Origin: Pseudoclavibacter endophyticus
GTDB lineage: Bacteria > Actinomycetota > Actinomycetes > Actinomycetales > Microbacteriaceae
Direction of reading: 5' to 3'
NCBI RefSeq assembly: GCF_008831085.1
Contig: NZ_WBJY01000001.1
Coordinates: 434,001 to 498,000, forward strand
DNA: 64,000 nt
Below are positions 1-8,544 of this stretch, piece by piece. Positions within the stretch are counted from its first letter, which is position 1, and every line of letters begins with the position of its first letter. The position numbers and the translations under genes are program-made. The notes under the pieces are model-generated. The model was given only the letters and a program-made list of their open reading frames with translations. It did no database searches and was not told the origin of the DNA.

Positions 1-1283
1 CCGACAAGCGCGGCTACGTGACCCGCTACTCCGAGGACGAGCGCTGCTGGAACGGCGAGATCGTCACCATCGGCACGGTCGTCGACGAGTCGTCGGGGTC
101 GTCCGGGACGCCGTTCAACTGGATGCGCGGCAAGAAGGAGCAGCGCACGATCCACAGCAACGTGGCCGGGTACGTGACCCTGCTGTTCGGCTCGAAGCGG
201 CTCTTCTGCCTCAACGCGTTCTCGATGGGCGCGTGGGCCACCGGCACCAACACGGGCCAGGCGATGTCGAAGATCGCGATGGTGAAGAACACCGGGCCCG
301 ACCTCGACAAGATCGTCGACACCATTCGCCACTTCGGGCCGAGGTTCACGTACCTCGTCGCGGCGTACCCGCCGTTCCTCAAGCACCTGCGCGACCGGCT
401 CGACCAGGAGGAGTGGTTCGACTGGTCGCGCTACCGGATGAACGGCTTCGTCGGGGGCGAGGCGATGACCGAGGGGCTGCGCGACTACGTCGAAGAGCGC
501 TTCGGCCGCGTGTACTCGGGCTATGGCGCGAGCGACCTCACGATCGGCATGGGCGGCGAGTCCGACGTTTCCGTGTGGCTGCGCCGGTCGATGTACGCCG
601 ACGACCGCGTGCGCGCGGCCCTGCTGGGACCGGATGAGACGCGCATCCCCATGGTCTTCCAGTACAACCCGATCGAGACGTACCTCGAGATCAACGAGCA
701 CGACGAGGTCGTCGTCACGCTCAACTCGACCGCGATCATGAGCCCCAAGCTTCGGTACAACATCGGTGACGAGGGGCGCATCGCGACGTTCCCCGAGGTG
801 TACGCGGCCCTGGCGTTCGACCCTGAGCTGCAGCGCGCCTTCCACCGCGCCTTCGCGGTGCAGCGCATGAAGCTGCCGTTCCTCTTCCTCTTCGGCCGCA
901 AAGACTCGACGATCTCGTACATGGGGGCGAACCTGTATCCGATCGACGTCGAGAACGGGCTCTACCGCGACAACCCGTTCGCGCCGTCGATCGAGTCGTT
1001 CAAGCTCGCCCTCATCGAGGTCGGCGACCATGAGCAGCGTCCGCTCGTGCACGTGCAGCTGCGGTCGGGGGCATCGCTGGATGCCGCTCATCGCGAATCC
1101 CTCGCCGTGGCCGCCAAACGGGGCGTCGTCTCACATCTCGCGAGCGTGTCGCGCGATTTCGCCCAATCGCTCGAGGAGGACGCCTCGACGGCCGACATCC
1201 GCGTCGAGGTGCACGACTTCGACACCGGGCCGTTCGCCGGCGGGTCGACGAAGATCAAGAACGTGTACGTCGTGGAGTCGTGA
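1..1283 (+). CDS. PaaK-like phenylacetate-CoA ligase family protein, 5' truncated
   Basis: The reading frame is open from the first bases, so the start lies before the window; about 426 residues are visible. The ANL-superfamily phosphate-binding motif SSGSSGTP is near the left end. GYGASDLT follows in the position of the A5-type motif, and RYNIGDEGRI near residue 250 resembles the conserved hinge region. This arrangement fits the phenylacetate-CoA ligase/coenzyme F390 synthetase branch, which adenylates a carboxylate and transfers it to a thiol. The substrate cannot be told. The stop at 1281-1283 is one base from the GTG of the next gene, so the two are probably co-transcribed and may act on one pathway. 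The family call is firm; the exact reaction is not. Confidence 0.8.
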   Translation, partial: DKRGYVTRYSEDERCWNGEIVTIGTVVDESSGSSGTPFNWMRGKKEQRTIHSNVAGYVTLLFGSKRLFCLNAFSMGAWATGTNTGQAMSKIAMVKNTGPDLDKIVDTIRHFGPRFTYLVAAYPPFLKHLRDRLDQEEWFDWSRYRMNGFVGGEAMTEGLRDYVEERFGRVYSGYGASDLTIGMGGESDVSVWLRRSMYADDRVRAALLGPDETRIPMVFQYNPIETYLEINEHDEVVVTLNSTAIMSPKLRYNIGDEGRIATFPEVYAALAFDPELQRAFHRAFAVQRMKLPFLFLFGRKDSTISYMGANLYPIDVENGLYRDNPFAPSIESFKLALIEVGDHEQRPLVHVQLRSGASLDAAHRESLAVAAKRGVVSHLASVSRDFAQSLEEDASTADIRVEVHDFDTGPFAGGSTKIKNVYVVES

Positions 1284-1284
1284 C

Positions 1285-3345
1285 GTGTACACGACCGATT
1301 TCTCCGTCGTGCCGGCGCAGGGGCAGGCGGGCGCCGTCGTGCTCGCCGAGGGACGCTCCTCGGCCGGCCGAGCCGACGGGGTGACGTGGCGCCGGCGCCT
1401 CCGCGACGGGTCCATCGCGTTCGAGCTGCTCACCGTCGCGACGGCGGAGCAGGCCGAGGCGATCGCGCGGTCGCACCCCGCTCGCACGGTGGTGCTGGTG
1501 GCGGAGGAGCGGGGCTACACGAACGGTATTTGGCGCGCCGAGGGCGCCGAGCCGATGGCGCACAACGAGCACTTCCATCCAACGTCATCGGAGACGCGGG
1601 AGAGTCGCACACCGCCGCGGATCGCCGCCGCGGTCCGCCGGCCGCGGGGCGAGGCGAAACCGTCCCGACCTCGCCGGTGGACGATCTTCGACACCGGGTC
1701 GATGTTCCTCGGGGCAACGCGGTACCGGCACCCGATCGCCTGGCTCGTGACGAACCGGTACTGGTGGACGATGACCGCCAAGATGGCCCGCATGTCCGGC
1801 TCGGTCTGGCACGGCGTGTACTGGGAGCCGCCGTGGACCCTCGGCACGCTCGCGACCTACCGCACACGCGACGACATGCTGCGTTTCGCGCGCATGCCGG
1901 AGCACCGGCACCTCATGCAGTGGATCGTGCAGGACACGGTGAACGCGAACGCCGGGTTCATCCGGCTCTACGCGACACGCGAGGAGCTCGCCCGGCAGAC
2001 CGCGGAGGGCGGCGGGCCGTTCGCTCACGCGGAGCCGGAGGAGGAGGGCCGCCGGGTGTCTCACGGAGGGCGCGTCGGCGCCGAGTCGCCGCGGCTCCAC
2101 CTCGCCCCCGTCGAGACGGAGGCCGACTTCCAGGCGTTTCTCGCAGCGCCCCGACGCGGCGAGCCCGAGCACCTCGCGGTGCCGCTGCAGGAATCGTCGC
2201 TGCGGTCGTGGCGCGAGCGGGGTGCCCCGGGCGGCGAACCGGTCGAGCTCTTCCTCGCCCGCCGGGGCGACCCGGAGACGGGCGAAGTCGTCGGCCGCAC
2301 CACGATCCACGCCGACGCTCGCCTCGACGCCAAGCTCGGCACCCGCGCGACGCTGTTCGGCGCGACATTCGCGGCGACCGCCGGTGACCTTCGCGACCTC
2401 CTCAGTGCCATCGAGCGCCGGGCCGGCGACGACGGCTCCGCGGAGCTCTTCGGTCCGGTCTCGTTGCTGCCGAATCAGATGGGCGGCGTCATCACGTCCG
2501 GGTTCGGCGAGCGGGGATTCATGGATTCCCCGTGGAACCACGAGTGGGTCCCCGCCGCCTATGAGGCGGCCGGATTCGTCCGCTGGCACGAGTCCGACTC
2601 GTGGATCGCGCGACTCGGGGGAGATCCGGCGTCGGCGGGCGTCTCCGCGACCGACCTCGAACGAGCGGGCATCCGGATCCGGCGCGCCTCGCGCATCCGG
2701 CACCGACGCGACGTGCGCGACCTGCGTGCGCTGACGAACGCGGCCTTCGAGCAGCTGCCGTACTACACCGAGATCTCGGCGGAGGAGATGCGGGCCGCCA
2801 CGGACGGCCTCATCGCCCTCATGGACCCGAACCTGTGGCTCTTCGCGATCGACCGCGCGTCGGGCGAGCCAGTCGCGTTCGTGCTCGCGGTGCCCGACAT
2901 CACGCGCGTACTGCAGCGGTCGGGCGGGCGCGTCGGGGTGCGGGAGCTCCTGACGATCCTGCGCGACCGGATGCTTCGGGGCGGCGGAAGAGCGTCGCTC
3001 GGCGCCTCGCGCGGCTCGGGTGCCGACGACGCGCGCGAGGCGATCCTGCTGATCCACGGAGCGCTGCCGAGCGTGCAGGGCCGCGGCATCGTGTCGCTGC
3101 TCTGGCGAGAACTCGAGACCGGCCTGCGGAACGGCGGCTACACGGCGCTGCGCTCGACCGTGATCGGCCGCGACAATCCGGCCTCATCACGCCACATCGA
3201 GCGCCTCCGTGGCGTGCCGCTGCACGGCCACACGTACTTCCGAAAGCGTCTCGGCGGCGCGAGCCGCCGCGCTGGCGGCGCCGCCCGCGGCGCTACCGGC
3301 AGCGACCCCGAGAGCACCCCAGAGCCGGAGAGAACCGACGCATGA
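1285..3345 (+). CDS. Fused monooxygenase-like / GNAT acetyltransferase-like protein
   Basis: I chose GTG at 1285, one base after the upstream stop; longer versions would overlap the ligase by about 250 bp. The protein has 686 residues. Residues 1-110 are a poorly recognised segment. Residues about 130-230 (starting WTIFDTGSMFLGATRY, with HGVYWEPPWTLGTLATY) resemble spheroidene-monooxygenase-like dimeric alpha/beta-barrel proteins. The C-terminal half (about 290-650) reads as one or two GNAT folds: GFMDSPWNHEWV is followed by AAFEQLPYY and by HGALPSVQGRGIVSLLW, which looks like the acetyl-CoA-binding R/Q-x-x-G-x-G/A region. Its stop overlaps the ATG of the nitroreductase gene. The fusion is unusual and the substrate is unknown. 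Confidence 0.65.
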   Translation: MYTTDFSVVPAQGQAGAVVLAEGRSSAGRADGVTWRRRLRDGSIAFELLTVATAEQAEAIARSHPARTVVLVAEERGYTNGIWRAEGAEPMAHNEHFHPTSSETRESRTPPRIAAAVRRPRGEAKPSRPRRWTIFDTGSMFLGATRYRHPIAWLVTNRYWWTMTAKMARMSGSVWHGVYWEPPWTLGTLATYRTRDDMLRFARMPEHRHLMQWIVQDTVNANAGFIRLYATREELARQTAEGGGPFAHAEPEEEGRRVSHGGRVGAESPRLHLAPVETEADFQAFLAAPRRGEPEHLAVPLQESSLRSWRERGAPGGEPVELFLARRGDPETGEVVGRTTIHADARLDAKLGTRATLFGATFAATAGDLRDLLSAIERRAGDDGSAELFGPVSLLPNQMGGVITSGFGERGFMDSPWNHEWVPAAYEAAGFVRWHESDSWIARLGGDPASAGVSATDLERAGIRIRRASRIRHRRDVRDLRALTNAAFEQLPYYTEISAEEMRAATDGLIALMDPNLWLFAIDRASGEPVAFVLAVPDITRVLQRSGGRVGVRELLTILRDRMLRGGGRASLGASRGSGADDAREAILLIHGALPSVQGRGIVSLLWRELETGLRNGGYTALRSTVIGRDNPASSRHIERLRGVPLHGHTYFRKRLGGASRRAGGAARGATGSDPESTPEPERTDA

Positions 3346-4466
3346 GCCCGATCGCAGCCAACCGCACCGCCGACCTCGAGGCGCTCGCCGGGCGCGTCGT
3401 CCGGGGCGCGGCCAATGCGCCGTCGGCGCACAACACCCAGCCGTGGCTGCCGCGTGCGGTGCCCGGCGACGCCGGGGTGATCGAGCTGGCGATCGAGCAC
3501 GGGCGCACACTGCCGGCGGGCGACCACACCGGTCGCGACACGCTGCTGGCGCTCGGATGCTGGGTCGAGGCGGCGGCCACCGTCGCCGCGGCCGAGGGGG
3601 CCGCGCTCGAGGTCGAGCTGCTCCCGGCGCTCGACGACCCGGCCGTCGTCGCGCGCGCCGAGCGCGAAGAACCGGTGGCGCGCATCCGCATCCGCCCCGG
3701 CGCCGAGGTGACAGGCGGCGCCGACCCCGCTCTCCTCGATCGGCGCCTGACCTACCGAGGCGCGAAGACGGCCGTGCCCGGGTTCCTTGCCGAAGCGCGA
3801 CAGGTGATCCCGTCCTGGATCCGCCTCGCGCCGGTTGCGGCCGCCGACCTCGCGCACTTCGCGGCGCTCGGCACGGCGGATACGCTCCGTATTCCGGCCA
3901 TCACGCGCGAGCTCATGACGTGGCTGCGGTTGTCGCCGGAGCATCCGCGCTGGGGCATCGACGGCCTGAGCGCCGAGGTGCTGCAGCTTCCACCGGCCGC
4001 CGCGCGCGTCGGGGCCGCGTTCACCCGCCGGCGGCGGCTTCGCGACACGGCCGTCCGGATGCTGCGAACCGGCGGGGACCTGTGGCGGCGGGCGCTGCTC
4101 GAGGTGCACCTCGAGGCGCCGGGTGACGCGGTGCAGGCGCAGCACGTCGTGCTCGTCGTGGAGGCCAACGAGCTCGACCTCGGCAGCGGCGTCGAGCTGA
4201 CGCGGGTGCTGAACTCGCCGCTCGGACTGCCGGCGAGTGTCGTGTTCGAGGCCGGCCGGGCGCTCATGCGGGTGTGGCTCGTGGCAGCGTCGCATGGCGC
4301 CGCGTTCGCGCCGCAGTCGGCGGTGCTCGACTCCGATCTCGCGGCCGGCGAGCTGCAGTTCAAGCTCGGCCTCGGCCGCAGGGAGCTGCCGCTGTTCGTC
4401 GCGAGCGTCGGCGTGCCCGATGTCCCGGCACCGGCGCGTTCGCCGCGCAAGGCGGTCGCCGGGTAG
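3342..4466 (+). CDS. Acg-like nitroreductase family protein
   Basis: The 374-residue protein starts at ATG 3342, which overlaps the upstream TGA and indicates translational coupling. The N-terminal motif NAPSAHNTQPW (about residues 22-32) is the signature of the Acg/nitroreductase family, which binds FMN. A conserved SPLGLPASVVFEAGRAL segment lies near the C-terminus. Members related to Mycobacterium Acg often lack part of the dimer cavity and may sequester flavin rather than reduce nitro compounds, so catalytic activity is uncertain. Third and last gene of the cassette that begins before the window. Confidence 0.8.
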   Translation: MSPIAANRTADLEALAGRVVRGAANAPSAHNTQPWLPRAVPGDAGVIELAIEHGRTLPAGDHTGRDTLLALGCWVEAAATVAAAEGAALEVELLPALDDPAVVARAEREEPVARIRIRPGAEVTGGADPALLDRRLTYRGAKTAVPGFLAEARQVIPSWIRLAPVAAADLAHFAALGTADTLRIPAITRELMTWLRLSPEHPRWGIDGLSAEVLQLPPAAARVGAAFTRRRRLRDTAVRMLRTGGDLWRRALLEVHLEAPGDAVQAQHVVLVVEANELDLGSGVELTRVLNSPLGLPASVVFEAGRALMRVWLVAASHGAAFAPQSAVLDSDLAAGELQFKLGLGRRELPLFVASVGVPDVPAPARSPRKAVAG

Positions 4467-4963
4467 GGCTCGGTCGCTCAGGCACCTCGCCCGCGGTCCG
4501 GCGCATTGGCTCGGTGCATCCGTCTGGAGCATGCGCTACCAGTTCGGACAACAGCTCCCCGTTGCTCGGTAGCCATTGTCCAGTTGGGTAGCTGCCGGCG
4601 CGCGCCGTCGTCCTGTTGGCCGTTGCGATCGAGGCGCCGCTCCCAAACGGCCCCGTACCGCCGATCACCGGGCCAGCGAGTTGAAGAACCCAGTCCGAAT
4701 CCGGCCCCCGCTTCGACCCTCTTTCAAGGAGTGGGAGGCGAGGGCAGGCCGGTGGGAGCACGGCCCGCCGCTCGCGACCGTCGAGGCGACGTGAACCGCT
4801 CGCGGCGCGCCGGCCGGGTTTTGGGGGAGCCGGGCCCGCGCGCCGCCTTCGCGCAGAGCTGCGGGGTTTTCCGGTCCCGGCCTGCGGTGTTGGTGTTGGT
4901 GTGGGCGCCGCTGCCGATCGGGTGAGCCGGTGGCGGCACCGGAGCCGCGCCGCGGGTGCGGCC
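4467..4963. other. 497-bp gene-free region between convergent genes
   Basis: I find no convincing gene here. Frames exist on both strands, but they have arginine/proline-rich shadow composition. The stretch holds a 12-bp palindrome CGGCGCGCGCCG at 4596-4607, a short GTTGGT tandem run near 4890-4900 and two hairpins just after the purL stop. No tRNA cloverleaf could be drawn. It separates the end of the nitroreductase cassette from the end of purL. Confidence 0.5.
4927..4962. terminator. Two tandem hairpins downstream of purL
   Basis: CCGGTG (4927-4932), loop GCGG, then CACCGG (4937-4942) is a perfect 6-bp stem. GCCGC (4944-4948) pairs with GCGGC (4958-4962). They sit directly beyond the purL stop at 4964, where a terminator for the minus strand is expected. 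There is no U-run, which is common in high-GC actinobacteria. Confidence 0.35.
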
Positions 4964-7282
4964 CTATCGTCCGCCGACGACCTCGCCGAAGCGCTCTGGC
5001 AGCGTCGCGCGGCGCACCGCACGCAGCTCGGCCACGGGGATGCTGAACTCGCCCTGGATCTCGAGCGCGGCATCCGCCCCGCCACCGGCGTCGGTGACTC
5101 CCACGCGAACGACCGGGAACTCGCGCGCCTCGCACATCGCGCGGAATTTCACATCGTCGTGGATGGGGACGGCGACGAGCATGCGCGCGGACGATTCGGA
5201 GAACAGGGCGGCGGTCGCGTCGACGCCGTCGCGCTCGCGAAGCTCGTCGAGCCACACGCGGGCGCCGACGCCGAAGCGGGCGCACCCCTCGGCGAGCGAC
5301 GCCGCGAGGCCACCGGCGCTCAGATCGTGCGCGGCGGCGAGCATGCCCTGCTTGCTGGCGCCGAGCACGAGGTCGGCGAGCGCGCGTTCGGCGTCGAGAT
5401 CCACGCGAGGCGGGCGGCCCCCCAGGTGGCCGTGCACGACGCCCGCCCACTGCGAGCCATCGAGCTCGTCGCGCGTCGTGCCCAGCACGTAGAGCGCGAG
5501 TCCCTCGTCCTGCCACGCGCTCGGCACCCGGCCGGAGACGTCATCGATGAGGCCGAGCACCGCCACGACGGGCGTGGGATGAATCGGCACGTCGCCGGTC
5601 TGGTTGTAGAACGACACATTGCCGCCGGTGACGGGGATCTCCAGCTCGAGGCAGGCGTCGGCGAGGCCCGTCACGGCCTCCTTGAACTGCCACATGACCT
5701 CGGGGTTCTCGGGCGAGCCGAAGTTCAGGCAGTCCGAGACGGCGACCGGGCGCGCGCCCGTCGCGGCGACATTGCGGTACGCCTCGGCGAGTGCGAGCTT
5801 CGCCCCCTCGGCGGGGTCCAGCTGGGCGTAGCGGCCGTTGGCGTCGAGCGAGATGGCGAAACCGAGCCCGGTCGCCTCGTCGATGCGCACCATGCCCGCG
5901 TCCTCCGGGTACGAGAACGCGGTGTTGCCGAGTACGTACCGGTCGTACTGGTTGGTGATCCACTCGGTGTCGGCGAGGTTCGGGGACCCGAGCATCCTCA
6001 TGAACTGATCGCGCAGCGCGTCCCCGCCGGCCGGGCGGGCGAGCGAGGCGGCGGTGTCGGCCTGCAGCGCGTCGAGCCAGGCGGGTCGCGCGACGGGACG
6101 CTCGTAGACGGGGCCCTCATGGGCGACGGTGCGCGGGTCGACGCTGACGATCTCTTCGCCGCGCCAGTTGATGACGAGACGGCCGGTGTCGGTGACCTCG
6201 CCGAGCACGCTGGTCTCGACGTCCCACTTCGAGGTGATCGCGAGGAAGTCGTCGAGCTTCTCCGGCCGCACGATCGCCATCATGCGCTCCTGGCTCTCCG
6301 ACATCAGGATCTCTTCGGCCGTGAGATTGGGGTCGCGCAGCAGCACCCGGTCGAGCTCGATGAACATGCCGCCATCGCCGGCGGCCGCCAGCTCGCTCGT
6401 CGCGCAGGAGATGCCGGCCGCGCCGAGATCTTGGATGCCCTCGACGACGTCGCCGCCGAAGAGCTCGAGGCAGCATTCGATGAGGATCTTCTCGGCGAAC
6501 GGGTCACCGACCTGCACGGCCGGCCGCTTCGTCGGCCCCTTCTCGTCGAATGAGTCGGAGGCGAGGATCGACGCGCCGCCAATGCCGTCGCCGCCCGTGC
6601 GCGCCCCGAACAGCACGACCTTGTTGCCGGCGCCACGCGCGTTGGCGAGATGCAGGTCTTCGTGGCGCAGCACGCCGACCGCGAGCGCGTTCACGAGCGG
6701 GTTGGCCTGGTAGACGCTGTCGAACCAGGTCTCACCGCCGATGTTGGGCAGGCCGAGGCAGTTGCCGTAGAACGAGATGCCGCTCGTGACGCCGTGCACG
6801 ACGCGCGCGGTGTCCGCGTGATCGATTTCGCCGAAACGCAGCGCATCCATGACCGCGACGGGGCGGGCCCCCATCGAGATGATGTCGCGCACGATGCCGC
6901 CGACGCCCGTGGCGGCGCCCTGGAACGGCTCGATGTAGCTCGGGTGGTTGTGCGACTCGACCTTGAAGGTGACGGCCCAGCCGTCACCCGCGTCGATCAC
7001 GCCCGCGTTCTCGCCCATGCCGACGAGCAGGTCGCGTTGCATCGTCTCGTTGACCTTCTCGCCGAACTGACGGAGGTAGACCTTCGACGACTTGTACGAG
7101 CAGTGCTCCGACCACATGACCGAATACATGGCCAGCTCACCCGAGGTGGGGCGGCGGCCGAGGATCTCGCGGATGCGCGCGTATTCGTCGGCCTTCAGGC
7201 CGAGCGCTCCATAGGGCTGCTCGCGCTCGGGGGTCGCTGCGGCGTTGGCGACCGTGTCGGGGACATGCTCGTGCGTTGACAC
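4964..7282 (-). CDS. purL: Phosphoribosylformylglycinamidine synthase subunit PurL
   Basis: This is the 772-residue synthetase subunit, the length expected for small PurL. It converts FGAR to FGAM with ATP and ammonia, working with PurQ (glutaminase) and PurS (dimer bridge), both encoded in this window. Family motifs visible include [13 protein letters not shown] near residue 60, KVESHNHPS near 105, [13 protein letters not shown] near 120, and [13 protein letters not shown] in the middle. It starts with GTG at 7282; AAGGAG lies 8 nt upstream, while the next ATG has no comparable site. A minus-strand TAGACT at 7363-7358 could be its -10 element; purS has the same hexamer. It is monocistronic here, unlike the common purQL arrangement. 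Confidence 0.97.
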   Translation of the reverse strand: MSTHEHVPDTVANAAATPEREQPYGALGLKADEYARIREILGRRPTSGELAMYSVMWSEHCSYKSSKVYLRQFGEKVNETMQRDLLVGMGENAGVIDAGDGWAVTFKVESHNHPSYIEPFQGAATGVGGIVRDIISMGARPVAVMDALRFGEIDHADTARVVHGVTSGISFYGNCLGLPNIGGETWFDSVYQANPLVNALAVGVLRHEDLHLANARGAGNKVVLFGARTGGDGIGGASILASDSFDEKGPTKRPAVQVGDPFAEKILIECCLELFGGDVVEGIQDLGAAGISCATSELAAAGDGGMFIELDRVLLRDPNLTAEEILMSESQERMMAIVRPEKLDDFLAITSKWDVETSVLGEVTDTGRLVINWRGEEIVSVDPRTVAHEGPVYERPVARPAWLDALQADTAASLARPAGGDALRDQFMRMLGSPNLADTEWITNQYDRYVLGNTAFSYPEDAGMVRIDEATGLGFAISLDANGRYAQLDPAEGAKLALAEAYRNVAATGARPVAVSDCLNFGSPENPEVMWQFKEAVTGLADACLELEIPVTGGNVSFYNQTGDVPIHPTPVVAVLGLIDDVSGRVPSAWQDEGLALYVLGTTRDELDGSQWAGVVHGHLGGRPPRVDLDAERALADLVLGASKQGMLAAAHDLSAGGLAASLAEGCARFGVGARVWLDELRERDGVDATAALFSESSARMLVAVPIHDDVKFRAMCEAREFPVVRVGVTDAGGGADAALEIQGEFSIPVAELRAVRRATLPERFGEVVGGR

Positions 7283-7357
7283 TCGGCGGGCTCCTTCCGG
7301 GGCATCGCGCGCCGTCCCGCGAATGCGCGGGAAGAGGCCGGATGCGCGACCTCGCCG

Positions 7358-7363
7358 AGTCTA
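7358..7363 (-). promoter_or_regulatory. Candidate -10 element of purL
   Basis: TAGACT reads on the minus strand about 75 nt upstream of the purL GTG, preceded by CGGCGCCGG. The same CGG-TAGACT arrangement precedes purS. No clear TTGACA-type -35 is present. Confidence 0.35.
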
Positions 7364-7424
7364 CCGGCGCCGCTCACCCGGGCCGGCCCGCCCGGGACAA
7401 TCGGAGATTGCGCGCGTGCGCAAG

Positions 7425-7443
7425 TGAGGTTAGGCATGCCATA
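7425..7443. promoter_or_regulatory. DtxR/IdeR-like iron box before the siderophore operon
   Basis: The 19-mer TGAGGTTAGGCATGCCATA matches the actinobacterial consensus TTAGGTTAGSCTAACCTAA at 13 of 19 positions by my alignment, with a perfect GGCATGCC core at 7433-7440. It covers a CATACT -10-like hexamer (7440-7445) that lies 6 nt before the GTG of the first operon gene. Binding of an iron-loaded DtxR/IdeR repressor here would block transcription when iron is sufficient. The role is inferred; the match and context are visible. Confidence 0.6.
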
Positions 7444-7451
7444 CTTTCGCG

Positions 7452-8531
7452 GTGCATGGTTCGAGAGTTCGATCTGAGACGCGCCCCGGGTACCGCCCGT
7501 TCGTGACGGAGGTCACCGCGGTGACGGGGCTCAGCCCCCATTTCGTGCGCATCACGCTGCGCGGCGACGCGCTCGACGCGTTCGGCACCGACGGCTTCGA
7601 CCAGCGGATCAAGCTCGTGCTGCCGCTCGGCGACGGCACGATCACCGACGTCGGCTTCACGGACGAGCAGGTCATCGAAGAGGGCAGCTGGTACGCGCGC
7701 TGGCGCGAACTGCCCGATGTGAAGCGCAACCCGATCCGCACCTACACGGTCCGTGCCGTACGGCCGGATGCCCGCGAGATCGACATCGATGTGGTCCGCC
7801 ACCCGGCCCTCCCGGGCACCGAGCTCGGCCCCGCCGCGCGCTGGGCAGCTGGGGCCCGCCCCGGCGATCGGCTCGTCGTCATCGGCCCCGACGCGACGAG
7901 CGCGCACTCGCACGTCGGTATCGACTGGCACCCGGGGAGCGCCCGGCGGCTGCTGATCGTGGCCGACGAGACAGCGGTGCCGGCGGCGCTCGCCATCCTC
8001 GAGCGCCTGCCGGAGGACGCGCAGGTCGACGCCCTGCTCGAGGTGCCCGATCGAGCCGACATCCTGCCCGTTCGCACTCGCGCCGATGCCCTCGTGACAT
8101 GGCTCGATCGCGGAAGCGAAGCATCCGGCCCATCGCCGCAGGGCGCCGTACGGCGCGGCACGGGCATCGGCGCGAAGCCCGTGGGCAACGTTCCCGCAGC
8201 CCCCGCGAAGCCGGCAGCTGCGCTCGCCGTCGCGCCCGCGCGCCCCGGCGAACTGCTGGTGCCCGCGCTCGAGCGCTGGACGGCCGCGCATCCCGAGGCG
8301 TATTCGGCGGCGATCGCCGCGCCCGTGCAGCTCGACGACATCGACATCGACACCGAGCGCATCTGGGACTCGCCCGAAACCCCGGCCCACACGCCGTTCT
8401 ACGCGTGGCTCGCTGGGGAGCAGGCGGCGATCAAGCGGATGCGCCGCCACCTCGTCACCGACACCGGCATCGACCGCGGATCGGTCGCCTTCATGGGCTA
8501 TTGGCGATACGGCGTGGCCGACATCGATTGA
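7452..8531 (+). CDS. Siderophore-interacting protein (SIP), FAD-linked ferric reductase
   Basis: The 359-residue protein opens with the SIP FAD-binding domain: RPGYRPFVTEVTAV, then HFVRITLRG, IKLVLPLGDG and the flavin motif RTYTVRAV near residue 98. HPALPGTELGPAARWA leads to GDRLVVIGPD in the second domain, and FYAWLAGEQAAIKRMRRHL near the C-terminus is a strong SIP signature. Such proteins release iron from ferric siderophores by reduction in the cytoplasm. An Ala/Pro-rich insert at about residues 215-265 makes it longer than the usual 270-290. The start GTG has no ribosome site but has a -10-like hexamer 6 nt upstream, suggesting leaderless translation. First gene of the iron operon. Confidence 0.93.
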   Translation: MHGSRVRSETRPGYRPFVTEVTAVTGLSPHFVRITLRGDALDAFGTDGFDQRIKLVLPLGDGTITDVGFTDEQVIEEGSWYARWRELPDVKRNPIRTYTVRAVRPDAREIDIDVVRHPALPGTELGPAARWAAGARPGDRLVVIGPDATSAHSHVGIDWHPGSARRLLIVADETAVPAALAILERLPEDAQVDALLEVPDRADILPVRTRADALVTWLDRGSEASGPSPQGAVRRGTGIGAKPVGNVPAAPAKPAAALAVAPARPGELLVPALERWTAAHPEAYSAAIAAPVQLDDIDIDTERIWDSPETPAHTPFYAWLAGEQAAIKRMRRHLVTDTGIDRGSVAFMGYWRYGVADID

Positions 8532-8544
8532 ACGGCGAGCCGGC

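Noticed and set aside
4467-4963. Possible tRNA or tRNA remnant around CAGTCCGAATCCGG near 4690
   Set aside because: No T-arm stem pairs around the loop-like sequence and no acceptor or anticodon stems can be drawn on either strand.
4901-6553. Long open frame opposite purL
   Set aside because: Shadow of purL in an antisense frame; no domain and no ribosome site.
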